From assembly GCA_014379305.1 (NCBI GenBank), contig JACMMB010000007.1:1-20676 (forward strand): a stretch of DNA of 20,676 nucleotides, in the 5' to 3' direction. Positions 7,783 to 15,204 of this stretch are shown one piece after another. Origin of the DNA: Akkermansiaceae bacterium. GTDB lineage: Bacteria; Verrucomicrobiota; Verrucomicrobiia; Verrucomicrobiales; Akkermansiaceae. Every line of letters starts with the position of its first letter. Within the stretch, counting starts at the first letter, position 1. A program made the translations under genes and the position numbers. The notes beneath the pieces are model-generated. The model saw only the letters and a list, made by a program, of their open reading frames with translations, ran no database searches and was not told where the DNA came from.

Positions 7783-9399
7783 TCAACGAAGATCATCCAG
7801 GCCCGAAAGCCTTGATCCGCCAGCTGACGTGGGCAGAAAGCGATAATATACCTCCAAGATCAGGGTATTGAGCGTTTGAAGATATATATCCCGGGAGCCA
7901 CCCGCGCCGCTAGTGCCACCGTTGTGAGTTAGAGGACCACCGCCAGCCTCAGGCTTGAAAGATCCATCACTGTTTTGGGCAGGAAGTATATCTGCGAGGA
8001 TGGCCTTGTTTGTCGCATCCCATTCCTTGCCGTCGGCATTGCGCATGACCTGAACCGCGTAATACCATGCATACAGGTCGGCATTCGGGCTATTGTATTG
8101 CATGCTATAGAGAGGGGCGAAGGGATCGATTTTCGGGTTTGCCTTTTCACGAAGTTTCAGGCCGTCCATGATCAGACGGACTGCGCCATTGACTGGTTTG
8201 GAGCTGCCTTTGCCCCATTGTTGAAGGCAAAGGGCACCCACCGCAGTCATCGCAGGATGTGGAGTTGTATCGGAATAGGCGAATCTGCCATCGCCGACAT
8301 AAGCTACGCGGGAAAGCCATCCGGTTGCTTTGCTAATAGTTCTGTCCAAGCCGTCGAGCTTCACGCCTGAAGCCTTTGCCGCTTTGAGCGCCTGCATTTG
8401 CCACCCTGCGACTGACAAGTCATTCCGAGTACTCACTTTATATAAATAATCCCATCCGCCGCCACTGGCTTGTCCTGCGATGATGATGTTGGCGGCTTTT
8501 ACCACCGCCGGTTCCAATTCAGGAATGGGAAACTGAAGATTCCTGGAAAACGTGAGCGCCTCGGACAGCGCGTAGGTTGCGATCGCATGCTCGTAAACAT
8601 AACCATTTCCGGTGAGGTCCGCAGCCATGCGGCCGTTGTTTTTGAGTGAAACATTGATGAGGTAGCTGATGCCCTTGCTGACATTTTCCCCGTATTCGAG
8701 AGATTGGGTATTTTCGCAATGCCCGAGGTAGCATAGCAGGACCAGTCCGGTCATGGCCGGCGCATGTGCCTTGCCCCACGAGCCATCGGGATTCTGACGA
8801 CCTTTGAGCCATTGAAGGGATTTTTTAACCGCAGCCTCCACTTCGGGAGTGCCGCCGGCTTGGCGAAGCATGGACAGTCGCTCCGAATCCGAGCAGCGAC
8901 CGCGCATGATGGTTGGGATCAATGACCCGAATGAATTACCAGGACCAAAACCGGGTCCGCTTCCACCGCCGGTGCCGGTGCCGGTGCCTTTTCCCTTCCC
9001 GCCGCCTGAACCACCGCCCGATCCGAGGCCACCCGCCTCCATGGGCAGGCCAGGGTCCATCATTTCATCCGATGAATCCGGCAAGGAAAACAGAGCAGTG
9101 GTCGAGGTAGATGAAATCCGCTTGGAAACTGCGGTGTTATTCATCATGCGTTTTTGTTGCTGGACCTTGTGGAGTGTTTCACCACCCGTGCCGCCGCCGC
9201 CGCCGGGGATAAACTCATCAAGCTTCTCCGGTGGTGGATAAATCCATTTGTATAGGAAGAAAATGGCAATCAGCGCGAAAATGATATGAACAATCAGGGA
9301 TATCGCGAAAGCGCCAAGTCCCATGCGCGTGATCCATGAACGCAGCCCCGTTCGCCGAGGGCTTGGAGAGAAGGTAGGATCGAGGCCGATGTTGTCCAT
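7783..9399 (-). CDS. TonB-like membrane-anchored protein with squalene-cyclase-type alpha/alpha-toroid domain
   Basis: A 538-residue protein, last in the motor operon, 18 bp after the second ExbD. A short basic N-terminus (Arg15, 16, 20, 25) precedes one membrane helix (about 28-52), predicting N-in topology and a periplasmic body. The helix contains Ser34-x3-His38, the spacing of TonB Ser16/His20, which contact ExbB/ExbD. YPPPEK and a glycine-rich linker (about 64-154) follow. Residues about 180-525 form a terpenoid-cyclase/prenyltransferase-type toroid with QW-like repeats: QNPDGSW at 202-208, QASGGGW at 310-316 and QNSDGSF at 475-481. The DxDD motif of true squalene cyclases was not found, so a binding rather than cyclase role is likelier. 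There is no TonB C-terminal domain. Expected role: transmits motor energy to a periplasmic or outer-membrane target. The domain call is firm and the function is inference. Confidence 0.82.
   Translation of the reverse strand: MDNIGLDPTFSPSPRRTGLRSWITRMGLGAFAISLIVHIIFALIAIFFLYKWIYPPPEKLDEFIPGGGGGTGGETLHKVQQQKRMMNNTAVSKRISSTSTTALFSLPDSSDEMMDPGLPMEAGGLGSGGGSGGGKGKGTGTGTGGGSGPGFGPGNSFGSLIPTIMRGRCSDSERLSMLRQAGGTPEVEAAVKKSLQWLKGRQNPDGSWGKAHAPAMTGLVLLCYLGHCENTQSLEYGENVSKGISYLINVSLKNNGRMAADLTGNGYVYEHAIATYALSEALTFSRNLQFPIPELEPAVVKAANIIIAGQASGGGWDYLYKVSTRNDLSVAGWQMQALKAAKASGVKLDGLDRTISKATGWLSRVAYVGDGRFAYSDTTPHPAMTAVGALCLQQWGKGSSKPVNGAVRLIMDGLKLREKANPKIDPFAPLYSMQYNSPNADLYAWYYAVQVMRNADGKEWDATNKAILADILPAQNSDGSFKPEAGGGPLTHNGGTSGAGGSRDIYLQTLNTLILEVYYRFLPTSAGGSRLSGLDDLR
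8938..9036 (-). repeat. Glycine-rich low-complexity linker of the TonB-toroid protein
   Basis: Codons for residues about 122-154 read GGLGSGGGSGGGKGKG and then GTGTGTGGGSGPG, built from short DNA repeats (for example tandem GGTGCC units on the plus strand near 8970-8988). It lies between the membrane anchor and the toroid, where TonB has its proline-rich spacer, so it probably gives reach across the periplasm. Length variation between strains would be expected. Confidence 0.75.
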
Positions 9400-9417
9400 G
9401 AAACGAAGTGGTTTGGG

Positions 9418-9870
9418 TTATTGAGGCGGGACTTCGAAAGTCACGTTCTGAATCTTGGCGATGGAAAGGGAATTCAGCACATTGATGATGCGTTGATATG
9501 TGGCAAACTCGTCTGCCATAATAGTAACCACGATTTTGCTACCTGCAACCTTGGATGATTGGGATAAAAGCATCATTGTGGTGGTAAGATTGGTGAGATT
9601 GGTATCGGCCGCGTCTCCGATGGGATCCTCGTTGAGCAGGATTTCCCCGTTATCCAGCACGCGGATCTGAGTTTCTTCTATGGCTTCCACCGGCATGTCG
9701 GGGGCAATGGTTCCGGGAAGCTTAAGATTGAGCTCGTGCTCCACCTGCACGGAACCGGCAATGACCATGAAGAACAACATGATCACGAATACGACGTCGA
9801 TCATCGGCGCGATTTGGAAACCCAGGTGAACCGACTCCACCTCCTTACGACCTTTTTTGCGTTTTGACAT
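9418..9870 (-). CDS. exbD: ExbD/TolR-family stator protein (second copy)
   Basis: A 150-residue ExbD/TolR protein: a basic cytoplasmic N-terminus (MSKRKKGRKE), one membrane helix with the proton-carrying Asp25 in APMIDVVFVIMLFF, and a periplasmic domain of about 105 residues. Asp25 has the same position and context as in classical ExbD. With ExbB it should form the proton channel that drives the partner output protein. It begins 14 bp after the first ExbD and is followed after 18 bp by the TonB-like gene. The helix differs from that of the first copy (FVIMLFFMVI versus LVLLIFFMSI), and so does the periplasmic part, so these are old paralogues, not a recent duplication. They may act as a heterodimer, which is an inference. 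Confidence 0.93.
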   Translation of the reverse strand: MSKRKKGRKEVESVHLGFQIAPMIDVVFVIMLFFMVIAGSVQVEHELNLKLPGTIAPDMPVEAIEETQIRVLDNGEILLNEDPIGDAADTNLTNLTTTMMLLSQSSKVAGSKIVVTIMADEFATYQRIINVLNSLSIAKIQNVTFEVPPQ

Positions 9871-9884
9871 GACGGGTTTTCGAT

Positions 9885-10313
9885 CTAGCGATTCGTTCCG
9901 GAGAGGGAGATATCATCAATGCCAGCACCTGCAAGATGTTCGATCACCTTCTGAATTTCGATGGCCGGAGTATCCTGATCCGCACGAATGATGAGCTTTA
10001 GTTTGGGATTGGACTCTTTGAGCGGGCGAACCAGCTCGGCTAATTGCTCCACCGGATCGCACACTTTGGCACCGAACCTGACTTGTGGTAGGTTCGATGC
10101 AGCGTCCCAGTCCACGTTGACGATGACTTCGTTTTTCACATCGTGAACACGCTTTTTCGCTTCGGGGGCAAGGGGCAGCAGGATCGATTTATCAATTTTC
10201 GCCACCTGATCCGTCATGATACTCATAAAGAAAATGAGCAACACGAGGAGCACGTCGATCATTGGAGCAACCTGGAATTCCGGGTCACTTCCGTTGCCGC
10301 CTGCACTAGCCAT
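9885..10313 (-). CDS. exbD: ExbD/TolR-family stator protein (first copy)
   Basis: A 142-residue ExbD/TolR protein directly after ExbB (23 bp). The N-terminus is short and lacks the usual basic cluster (MASAGGNGSDPEFQ). The membrane helix begins at the conserved VAPMIDVLLVLLIFF, with the channel Asp at residue 20. The periplasmic domain closes with the typical LIIRADQDTPAIEIQKVIEHL segment, which in this family forms the dimerising helix-strand, and GIDDISLSG. Paired with ExbB it should conduct protons. Being next to ExbB it may be the primary stator partner, and the second ExbD a specialised one. Confidence 0.94.
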   Translation of the reverse strand: MASAGGNGSDPEFQVAPMIDVLLVLLIFFMSIMTDQVAKIDKSILLPLAPEAKKRVHDVKNEVIVNVDWDAASNLPQVRFGAKVCDPVEQLAELVRPLKESNPKLKLIIRADQDTPAIEIQKVIEHLAGAGIDDISLSGTNR

Positions 10314-10336
10314 GGGTTTTTAGGAAAGGAGAAGGA

Positions 10337-11188
10337 TTAATGGGCCAGGGAGACATTAGGATCCGCCTCGACCCAGTTGGGGAGAGCGGCGTAGGTAACC
10401 TCCTCACCGATTTCGAGGCCATAGAAATGATCGTATGGCATGTTGCGGAACATATTCGTCACCTCGTCCTCAAGCCAATGCATCTGGGCGGTGAGGCGAT
10501 TGCGCAGGATATAGAAGAACATGAAGGCGGGGATGGCGATGAAAAGCCCTGAGGCGGTGGCGACAAGAACCTCGCCAATGTGTTCAGAGAGTTTGGTGGT
10601 GTCACCGGCACCGGACTCCCCAAGAGAGGAGAACGCACCCATCATCCCGACAACCGTTCCAACCAGTCCGACCATGGGAGCACAAACACCGATCACGGAG
10701 AGATAGTTAATGCGGTTCTGCAGGCGATTGTTTTCGCGGCCTACCTCGACGAGCAATGCCTCTTCGGTTTGCTCCTTGCCCTTGCCGACGAAAGACAGGC
10801 CATATTTGATGCAGTTGTTGAAGGCGCAAGGGACCGCTTTCATCACCTGATAGCAGTTTACATAATCGCCTGCCATGAAGAGCTGACGGGCCTTATCGAG
10901 TTCTTCATCGGGAACCAAGCGTTTGTTGGAGGTGCGGAGATAGATGTCAATCACGAGATAGATGGTGAAAACCGACATGATTCCGATCGGGATCATCACA
11001 ATGCCACCCTGTTTGATCGTATCCCAAGTGGTCTTCTTGTGAGGTGCTTTTTTCGCAGGTGCGGTCTGACCCGCCGGGGCGGGCTCCTGGGCAACCAAAG
11101 TGATCGGAAAAGCGAACCACATCGTTAGTGCGATTATGGCAAGGCGTAATGGAGTGCTCAGGTTGCGGTACATTGGATGGTTTTTCAT
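10337..11188 (-). CDS. exbB: MotA/TolQ/ExbB proton channel protein with N-terminal signal peptide
   Basis: A 283-residue member of the MotA/TolQ/ExbB family, the pentameric inner-membrane core of a proton-driven motor. It has an extra N-terminal signal peptide (residues 1-34, hydrophobic LAIIALTMWFAFPITLVAQ) and a short Pro/Ala/Lys-rich exported segment (35-52), as in the longer ExbB type. Membrane helices lie at about 62-83, 160-186 and 207-229. The last two carry the family signatures PMVGLVGTVVGMMGAF and GEVLVATASGLFIAIPAF. The cytoplasmic loop (about 85-158) has normal size. It starts 35 bp after the upstream TPR-like gene and is followed by two exbD genes. The ATG at 11188 is used. Met6 is an alternative, and neither has a strong ribosome binding site. 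Confidence 0.95.
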   Translation of the reverse strand: MKNHPMYRNLSTPLRLAIIALTMWFAFPITLVAQEPAPAGQTAPAKKAPHKKTTWDTIKQGGIVMIPIGIMSVFTIYLVIDIYLRTSNKRLVPDEELDKARQLFMAGDYVNCYQVMKAVPCAFNNCIKYGLSFVGKGKEQTEEALLVEVGRENNRLQNRINYLSVIGVCAPMVGLVGTVVGMMGAFSSLGESGAGDTTKLSEHIGEVLVATASGLFIAIPAFMFFYILRNRLTAQMHWLEDEVTNMFRNMPYDHFYGLEIGEEVTYAALPNWVEADPNVSLAH

Positions 11189-11223
11189 TCTACAGATTGG
11201 AGATGGTATATTCAGTTGGAAGA

Positions 11224-12144
11224 TTATTCGGTTTGTCCGGGGGAAACCGGCGGTGTACCGGCAGATTCCGGTTTTTTCTTTTGGGGGTCAAGCTTGGCAG
11301 CTTCGATATCAAAAGTTTCCTTATATGGAGTGGTGGGGTGATCGGAGAGGTAATCGTTTATGAGTTCAAAGCCGTCTTTCTGGCGATCAATCTGTCCAAG
11401 TCCACGGGCAGCGAGAATCGTCCCACGCGCGGCCAGATCCCGCTCTGCGGGAAAGAAAACCGGAACGCGCAGCCAGGATTTAACCGCATCCTCCATTTTC
11501 CCCTGGTAAGCATGGGTATTGCCAATTTCAAGCCACACCCTGGCTCCGATCCATGAATCGATAGAGCGGCCGGTGATTTCCTTGAGTGCGGATAGCTTTC
11601 CCGCGACATCGGTGCCGGGCGGAGCGACGACTTTTTGGAAGTCCTCCATTTGAATGGCGTCCTCTGGTGAAAGCTTGTCAATGATGCCCGCACTGACCAC
11701 TTCGGCAGCTTCCTTGTTTTTTCCTAAAACCGACAAGGCATCCATGCGCAGGATGGCCGAATGCTGCCACCAGGAATTCGGGATCGCTTGAAACGGGAGG
11801 AGTGCGGGCTCAAGCTTGGAGAGTAATTCTATCGCCTCCTCGGGCTTTTCCGATACGATTAGCGACCGGGCCGCATTCAGTTCCTTGGGTTCCCGCACCG
11901 TGGTACGAATGACATCCTTCGCGGTGAAATTTATGGTCTCCTCCGCCGTGCCTACGAAGTATTTGGCAGTGAAACCATTGGCGGTGGGTTTTACGGAATC
12001 AGCAGGAACGCGTTTTCCATTTTGCAGCTCATATTCCTCCGGAGTTTGGGCGAATAGATTTGTGCCGAGCAAGAGGCAGCAAGTCGCGAAAGCCTGGAAT
12101 AGGGAAGCGGTGGGGAAAGGGAATAAGCGCAGGTGAAATTTCAT
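11224..12144 (-). CDS. Exported TPR-like protein of the motor operon
   Basis: A 306-residue protein of unknown specific function. Residues 1-32 form a signal peptide (hydrophobic FATCCLLLGTNLFA, cleavage likely after Ala32 before QTPEEY). A small beta-rich part follows (about 36-85, ELQNGKRVPADSVKP). The rest is helical and TPR-like (about 88-270), as in SLIVSEKPEEAIELLSKLEP, LSVLGKNKEAAEVV, and ARVWLEIGNTHAYQGKMEDAVKSWLRV. The tail is Pro/Lys-rich (PQKKKPESAGTPPVSP). The ATG overlaps the stop of the large TPR gene by four bases (ATGA), which implies translational coupling and probably linked amounts of the two proteins. It should be periplasmic, and a scaffold or ruler role around the ExbB/ExbD motor is inference from the operon alone. 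Confidence 0.78.
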   Translation of the reverse strand: MKFHLRLFPFPTASLFQAFATCCLLLGTNLFAQTPEEYELQNGKRVPADSVKPTANGFTAKYFVGTAEETINFTAKDVIRTTVREPKELNAARSLIVSEKPEEAIELLSKLEPALLPFQAIPNSWWQHSAILRMDALSVLGKNKEAAEVVSAGIIDKLSPEDAIQMEDFQKVVAPPGTDVAGKLSALKEITGRSIDSWIGARVWLEIGNTHAYQGKMEDAVKSWLRVPVFFPAERDLAARGTILAARGLGQIDRQKDGFELINDYLSDHPTTPYKETFDIEAAKLDPQKKKPESAGTPPVSPGQTE

Positions 12145-14945
12145 TCTTCTACTTTCTGGCGTGCAATCGTTGCTTCGGGTGTTTCAGCGTATTTGGGATT
12201 ACGCAGAAGCAGTCGGTAGGTATCCAGAGCGGCGTCGTGCTGGCCGGATTTTTCAAGCATATCAGCGCTCCGAATATAGGATTTTGCGGAATACTCCATA
12301 AAGGCTCCGTGCGAGAGATAAACCCTTTGAAAATAGGCAAGTGCCGCACCCTCATCGCCTTTCTCAGCAGCGATCTCGCCTAAATAATAAAGCGATCCGG
12401 CTTTCTCGGCACCCCGCCATTCCTTGCTGGCTACGACCTCCTCGAAAAGCTTCCGTGAGTCATCGAATTTTTTCATCCAATATAAAGCCAATGCTTTGCC
12501 AAATGTCGCCTCTTTCAGCATTGATCCGCCCTTGCTGCGGGTGATGGCATAATCGAACTCCTTCAAAGCGGTTTCGTAGTCTTTTTCCACGAGAGCGATG
12601 CGTCCCAAGCCTACCGGGGCCGCATCCGAATATGGAGAGTCTGGGAAACCATCCCTGAGACGGGTGAAAAGCGGGACGGCCTTGTCCTGCTGTTTGTTAT
12701 CGAGCAAATACTGGCCGATAATGGACAGCATGATCGGACTCAAATCCTCGGGTTTCGACGAAATGGCGATTGCGTTGAGGAAACGCCCGTTGCGCGGCAG
12801 GTCACGCATCATACGGGCCAGTTCGGCTTTTGCGAAATTGACGCGGGCGAGATAAGTAAGAGTGCGTTCGTTTTCGGTGACATCCAGCTGCTTGCTGAGA
12901 TCGGCAAGCAATTCGTCGGTGTCCGGTGGGGCAACGTCCTTCTTCACCGTGCGGGGCGGCACATAAAGACCGGCGAGTTGGCTGAGCAAGGTTTCCACAT
13001 ATTCGGAGCGCGGATTATGGATTTCGCGGAGCGCGTAGGTTGCGAGCATTTCGCGAGCCTCATCCTTTTTGTTCGCACGAACGAGGAGTTTCGAAAGTTC
13101 GGATACACCACGCAGTTCCATCGCGTGTTTGGGGTTATTCTTCAGGAAATCCTGCCAGAGGCTCTCAAGCTCTTCCCAGCGCCTTGCGCCGCGCAGCATT
13201 GTGGTCGCCTGCTCAAGGGAGTATTGGATCACATTTTCATCTCCGTTCGCGGATTTCAGCGCGCTGGCATATTCGGTGGCTGCGTTGGTATTGTCGCCTT
13301 TGGCCGACCAGGCATCCCCGAGCAAGGTGTGAACCTGCCCACCATAACCCTCGGCATTGGGATTCTTCAGCAGGGCGGTCATGGATGCGATAAGCGCATC
13401 ATATTCCTTTTTTGCGAGTTGGATAATTCCACGACGGTATTGGATATCCGCCTGAAAATCGCCCTTCGGGTAATCGCGATCATAAGCATCGAAAGCTTTG
13501 ATAGTGGCTTCGTAATCATTGCGGAGGAAATCGCAGAGCGCCCGGCGATAGATGAATTCCTCAAGATTCGGAGAAGTCGCGAAATCCTTACGGAGGGTGT
13601 CGTAATCTTTGGCGGCAGCTTCGTACTTGCCGCCTTGGAAACGGGCATTTGCGAGCAAGGTTAGGAGGTTTTCGCGAATTGGAGTATCGGGGGTGTCATT
13701 CAGGTAGGGGTCGAGAAATCCCTCCACCTTATCCGTAAGACCATCCTGAAGCAGCAGGATCGCATTGAGCTCGGCTACTTGATCGACGTGTTTTTCCTTT
13801 GAATAGATCTTCAGGTAGGCGTTGCAGAGATCGCGTGTCGCAGCGGATCTTTGAAGGCGGTACTGGCTCATGATGGCCCCGAAAAGGGCCGTGGACGCAT
13901 CCAGGGATTGCGGATTTCCGCTGGCGACAGCCTCGAAGGCAACCGATGCCGGCCAATAGCGCTCCATGTTGAAATAGCAGCGACCCACGCGATACTGAAT
14001 GGTCGCATCGTAGTCTTCCAGGGCCGTTACTTCTTTCAGTGTATTGTCCGTGTTCTCGATCATGGCGGCAAGCAATGCCGCATTGTCTTCCATCCCGCGC
14101 GGTAGCTTTCTTTTGTTCTTCAAGTCGGCGGCTATACGCTTGTCATAATCAGCCTTCAGTCTGCGCATCGCGGCAAGTCGCTTGGTTTGGATTGCCAGCA
14201 CTTGTGCCCTTGGACGAACCGAAGAATAGGCGGCGAGAGCAGAAGAATAATCCTTTGCTTCGAGGCGCATGTCGCCGATCTGCACGAAGCGATGATTTAC
14301 GGTGACGATGACGTCCGGATAGCCAGTCGATTTCTCCAGAATTTCAAGCATGTCGATGGCCTTATCGAGTTCTTCCGCAGAGACGTAGAGATCGATCAGT
14401 TGCAGGCTCGCACGTAAAACTCCCGGGCCGGCGGAGTTTGCTTTAATCGCGCCCTGGAGTGTTTCAGCCGCCTTGGCGGTGTCGCCTTTTTTGATATAGG
14501 CGTCCGCCGTCATGAACCTCGCCTCTTCAAGATATTCAGGTTTTTCCGCAGCCTTGGCAAAATGGGAGATCGCCTCGTCTTCCTTTCCTTCGAGCTGGAG
14601 AAGGCTGCGGCCAAGGGTGAAATGAACTTCGGTTGTATAATCGGAATTCGGATATTTCTTCAGATACTTTTGAAAAATGTCCACCGCTTCTTCGTACTGG
14701 GATTCAAAAAAGTATGAAAATCCGAGGGAGTAGAGAACGTTTTGAATAGCTCCTTCCGGCTCTGCTTTAACAACAGCTGTATAGTGTTTGATCGCGGTTT
14801 CGTATTCCTTGGCTTTGTAAGCGGCATCTCCCTGCGCGGCTGCAAGGTTCGAATCCACCTGCGCGGAAAGAACTCCCGCAAAAGCAAGCGTAAGGGTTAG
14901 TAAAAACGAACGATAAATTCCCGGAGAGCAATACTTTCGTGACAC
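12141..14945 (-). CDS. Large exported TPR-repeat protein, first gene of the motor operon
   Basis: A protein of about 934 residues made almost wholly of TPR-type helical repeats, a protein-protein scaffold. Clear units include GDAAYKAKEYETAIKHYTAV, SLGFSYFFESQYEEAVDIFQ, LGRSLLQLEGKEDEAISHF and, near the end, YYLGEIAAEKGDEGAALAYF. I prefer the GTG at 14945 because it puts a normal signal peptide (IYRSFLLTLTLAFAGVLSA) near the N-terminus. The frame extends to an ATG at 15041, but the extra 32 residues are polar, would bury the signal, and use codons unlike the rest. Neither start has a clear ribosome binding site. The exported protein would sit in the periplasm or at the outer membrane. Its stop overlaps the start of the next gene. 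No enzymatic domain was found. Confidence 0.85.
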   Translation of the reverse strand: MSRKYCSPGIYRSFLLTLTLAFAGVLSAQVDSNLAAAQGDAAYKAKEYETAIKHYTAVVKAEPEGAIQNVLYSLGFSYFFESQYEEAVDIFQKYLKKYPNSDYTTEVHFTLGRSLLQLEGKEDEAISHFAKAAEKPEYLEEARFMTADAYIKKGDTAKAAETLQGAIKANSAGPGVLRASLQLIDLYVSAEELDKAIDMLEILEKSTGYPDVIVTVNHRFVQIGDMRLEAKDYSSALAAYSSVRPRAQVLAIQTKRLAAMRRLKADYDKRIAADLKNKRKLPRGMEDNAALLAAMIENTDNTLKEVTALEDYDATIQYRVGRCYFNMERYWPASVAFEAVASGNPQSLDASTALFGAIMSQYRLQRSAATRDLCNAYLKIYSKEKHVDQVAELNAILLLQDGLTDKVEGFLDPYLNDTPDTPIRENLLTLLANARFQGGKYEAAAKDYDTLRKDFATSPNLEEFIYRRALCDFLRNDYEATIKAFDAYDRDYPKGDFQADIQYRRGIIQLAKKEYDALIASMTALLKNPNAEGYGGQVHTLLGDAWSAKGDNTNAATEYASALKSANGDENVIQYSLEQATTMLRGARRWEELESLWQDFLKNNPKHAMELRGVSELSKLLVRANKKDEAREMLATYALREIHNPRSEYVETLLSQLAGLYVPPRTVKKDVAPPDTDELLADLSKQLDVTENERTLTYLARVNFAKAELARMMRDLPRNGRFLNAIAISSKPEDLSPIMLSIIGQYLLDNKQQDKAVPLFTRLRDGFPDSPYSDAAPVGLGRIALVEKDYETALKEFDYAITRSKGGSMLKEATFGKALALYWMKKFDDSRKLFEEVVASKEWRGAEKAGSLYYLGEIAAEKGDEGAALAYFQRVYLSHGAFMEYSAKSYIRSADMLEKSGQHDAALDTYRLLLRNPKYAETPEATIARQKVEE

Positions 14946-15204
14946 TAAATAATCGGTGTCAACATTGTCCGATGAGTCAATGAGCAAATTCGTGGCTTTG
15001 AACAACTGCTTGTGCCGCGTTGATAATTGCCGTGATACCATTGTCCGAAAAACCTAGTGGAAAAGCCAAACCGCGCAAGATATTTGCAATGCTTTTTCAG
15101 GCAGGAACATGGTTCGCTGAAAGAATGGCGGGAATGGGCGGAATGAGGTTTCGAAAGATGGATTTGGTTGGCTTGCCGTGGGAAAGGGTGTGGAGTGTGG
15201 CGGT
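14946..15204. promoter_or_regulatory. Shared upstream region of the motor operon and the VWA gene
   Basis: About 259 bases between divergent starts, so promoters for both directions should lie here. I saw no convincing -35/-10 pair and no long inverted repeat. A short plus-strand frame (15020-15208) ends in a TGA that overlaps the GTG of the VWA gene, but it has no recognisable domain. Confidence 0.35.
15192..15195 (+). promoter_or_regulatory. Ribosome binding site deciding the VWA gene start
   Basis: GGAG nine bases before the GTG at 15205. It favours that start over the GTG at 15178, which lacks one. Confidence 0.45.

Larger units (their letters stand above)
7783..14945 (-). other. Six-gene operon: Ton/Tol-type motor with TPR partners and TonB-toroid output
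   Basis: Six genes read leftward with spacings of -4, 35, 23, 14 and 18 bp: large TPR protein, small exported TPR-like protein, ExbB, ExbD, ExbD, TonB-like toroid protein. The ATGA overlap between the first two and the short gaps elsewhere make one transcript likely. Together they encode a complete proton-driven stator (ExbB with two ExbDs), periplasmic scaffold proteins, and a membrane-anchored output subunit. The role is not known to me. Confidence 0.8.

Noticed and set aside
8849..9241. Plus-strand proline-rich frame of 130 codons
   Set aside because: It is the complement of the glycine-rich linker of the TonB-toroid protein; proline runs arise because Gly codons read as Pro on the other strand.
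12978..13664. Plus-strand frame of 228 codons
   Set aside because: It is antisense to the large TPR gene, whose repeat pattern is continuous through this region.
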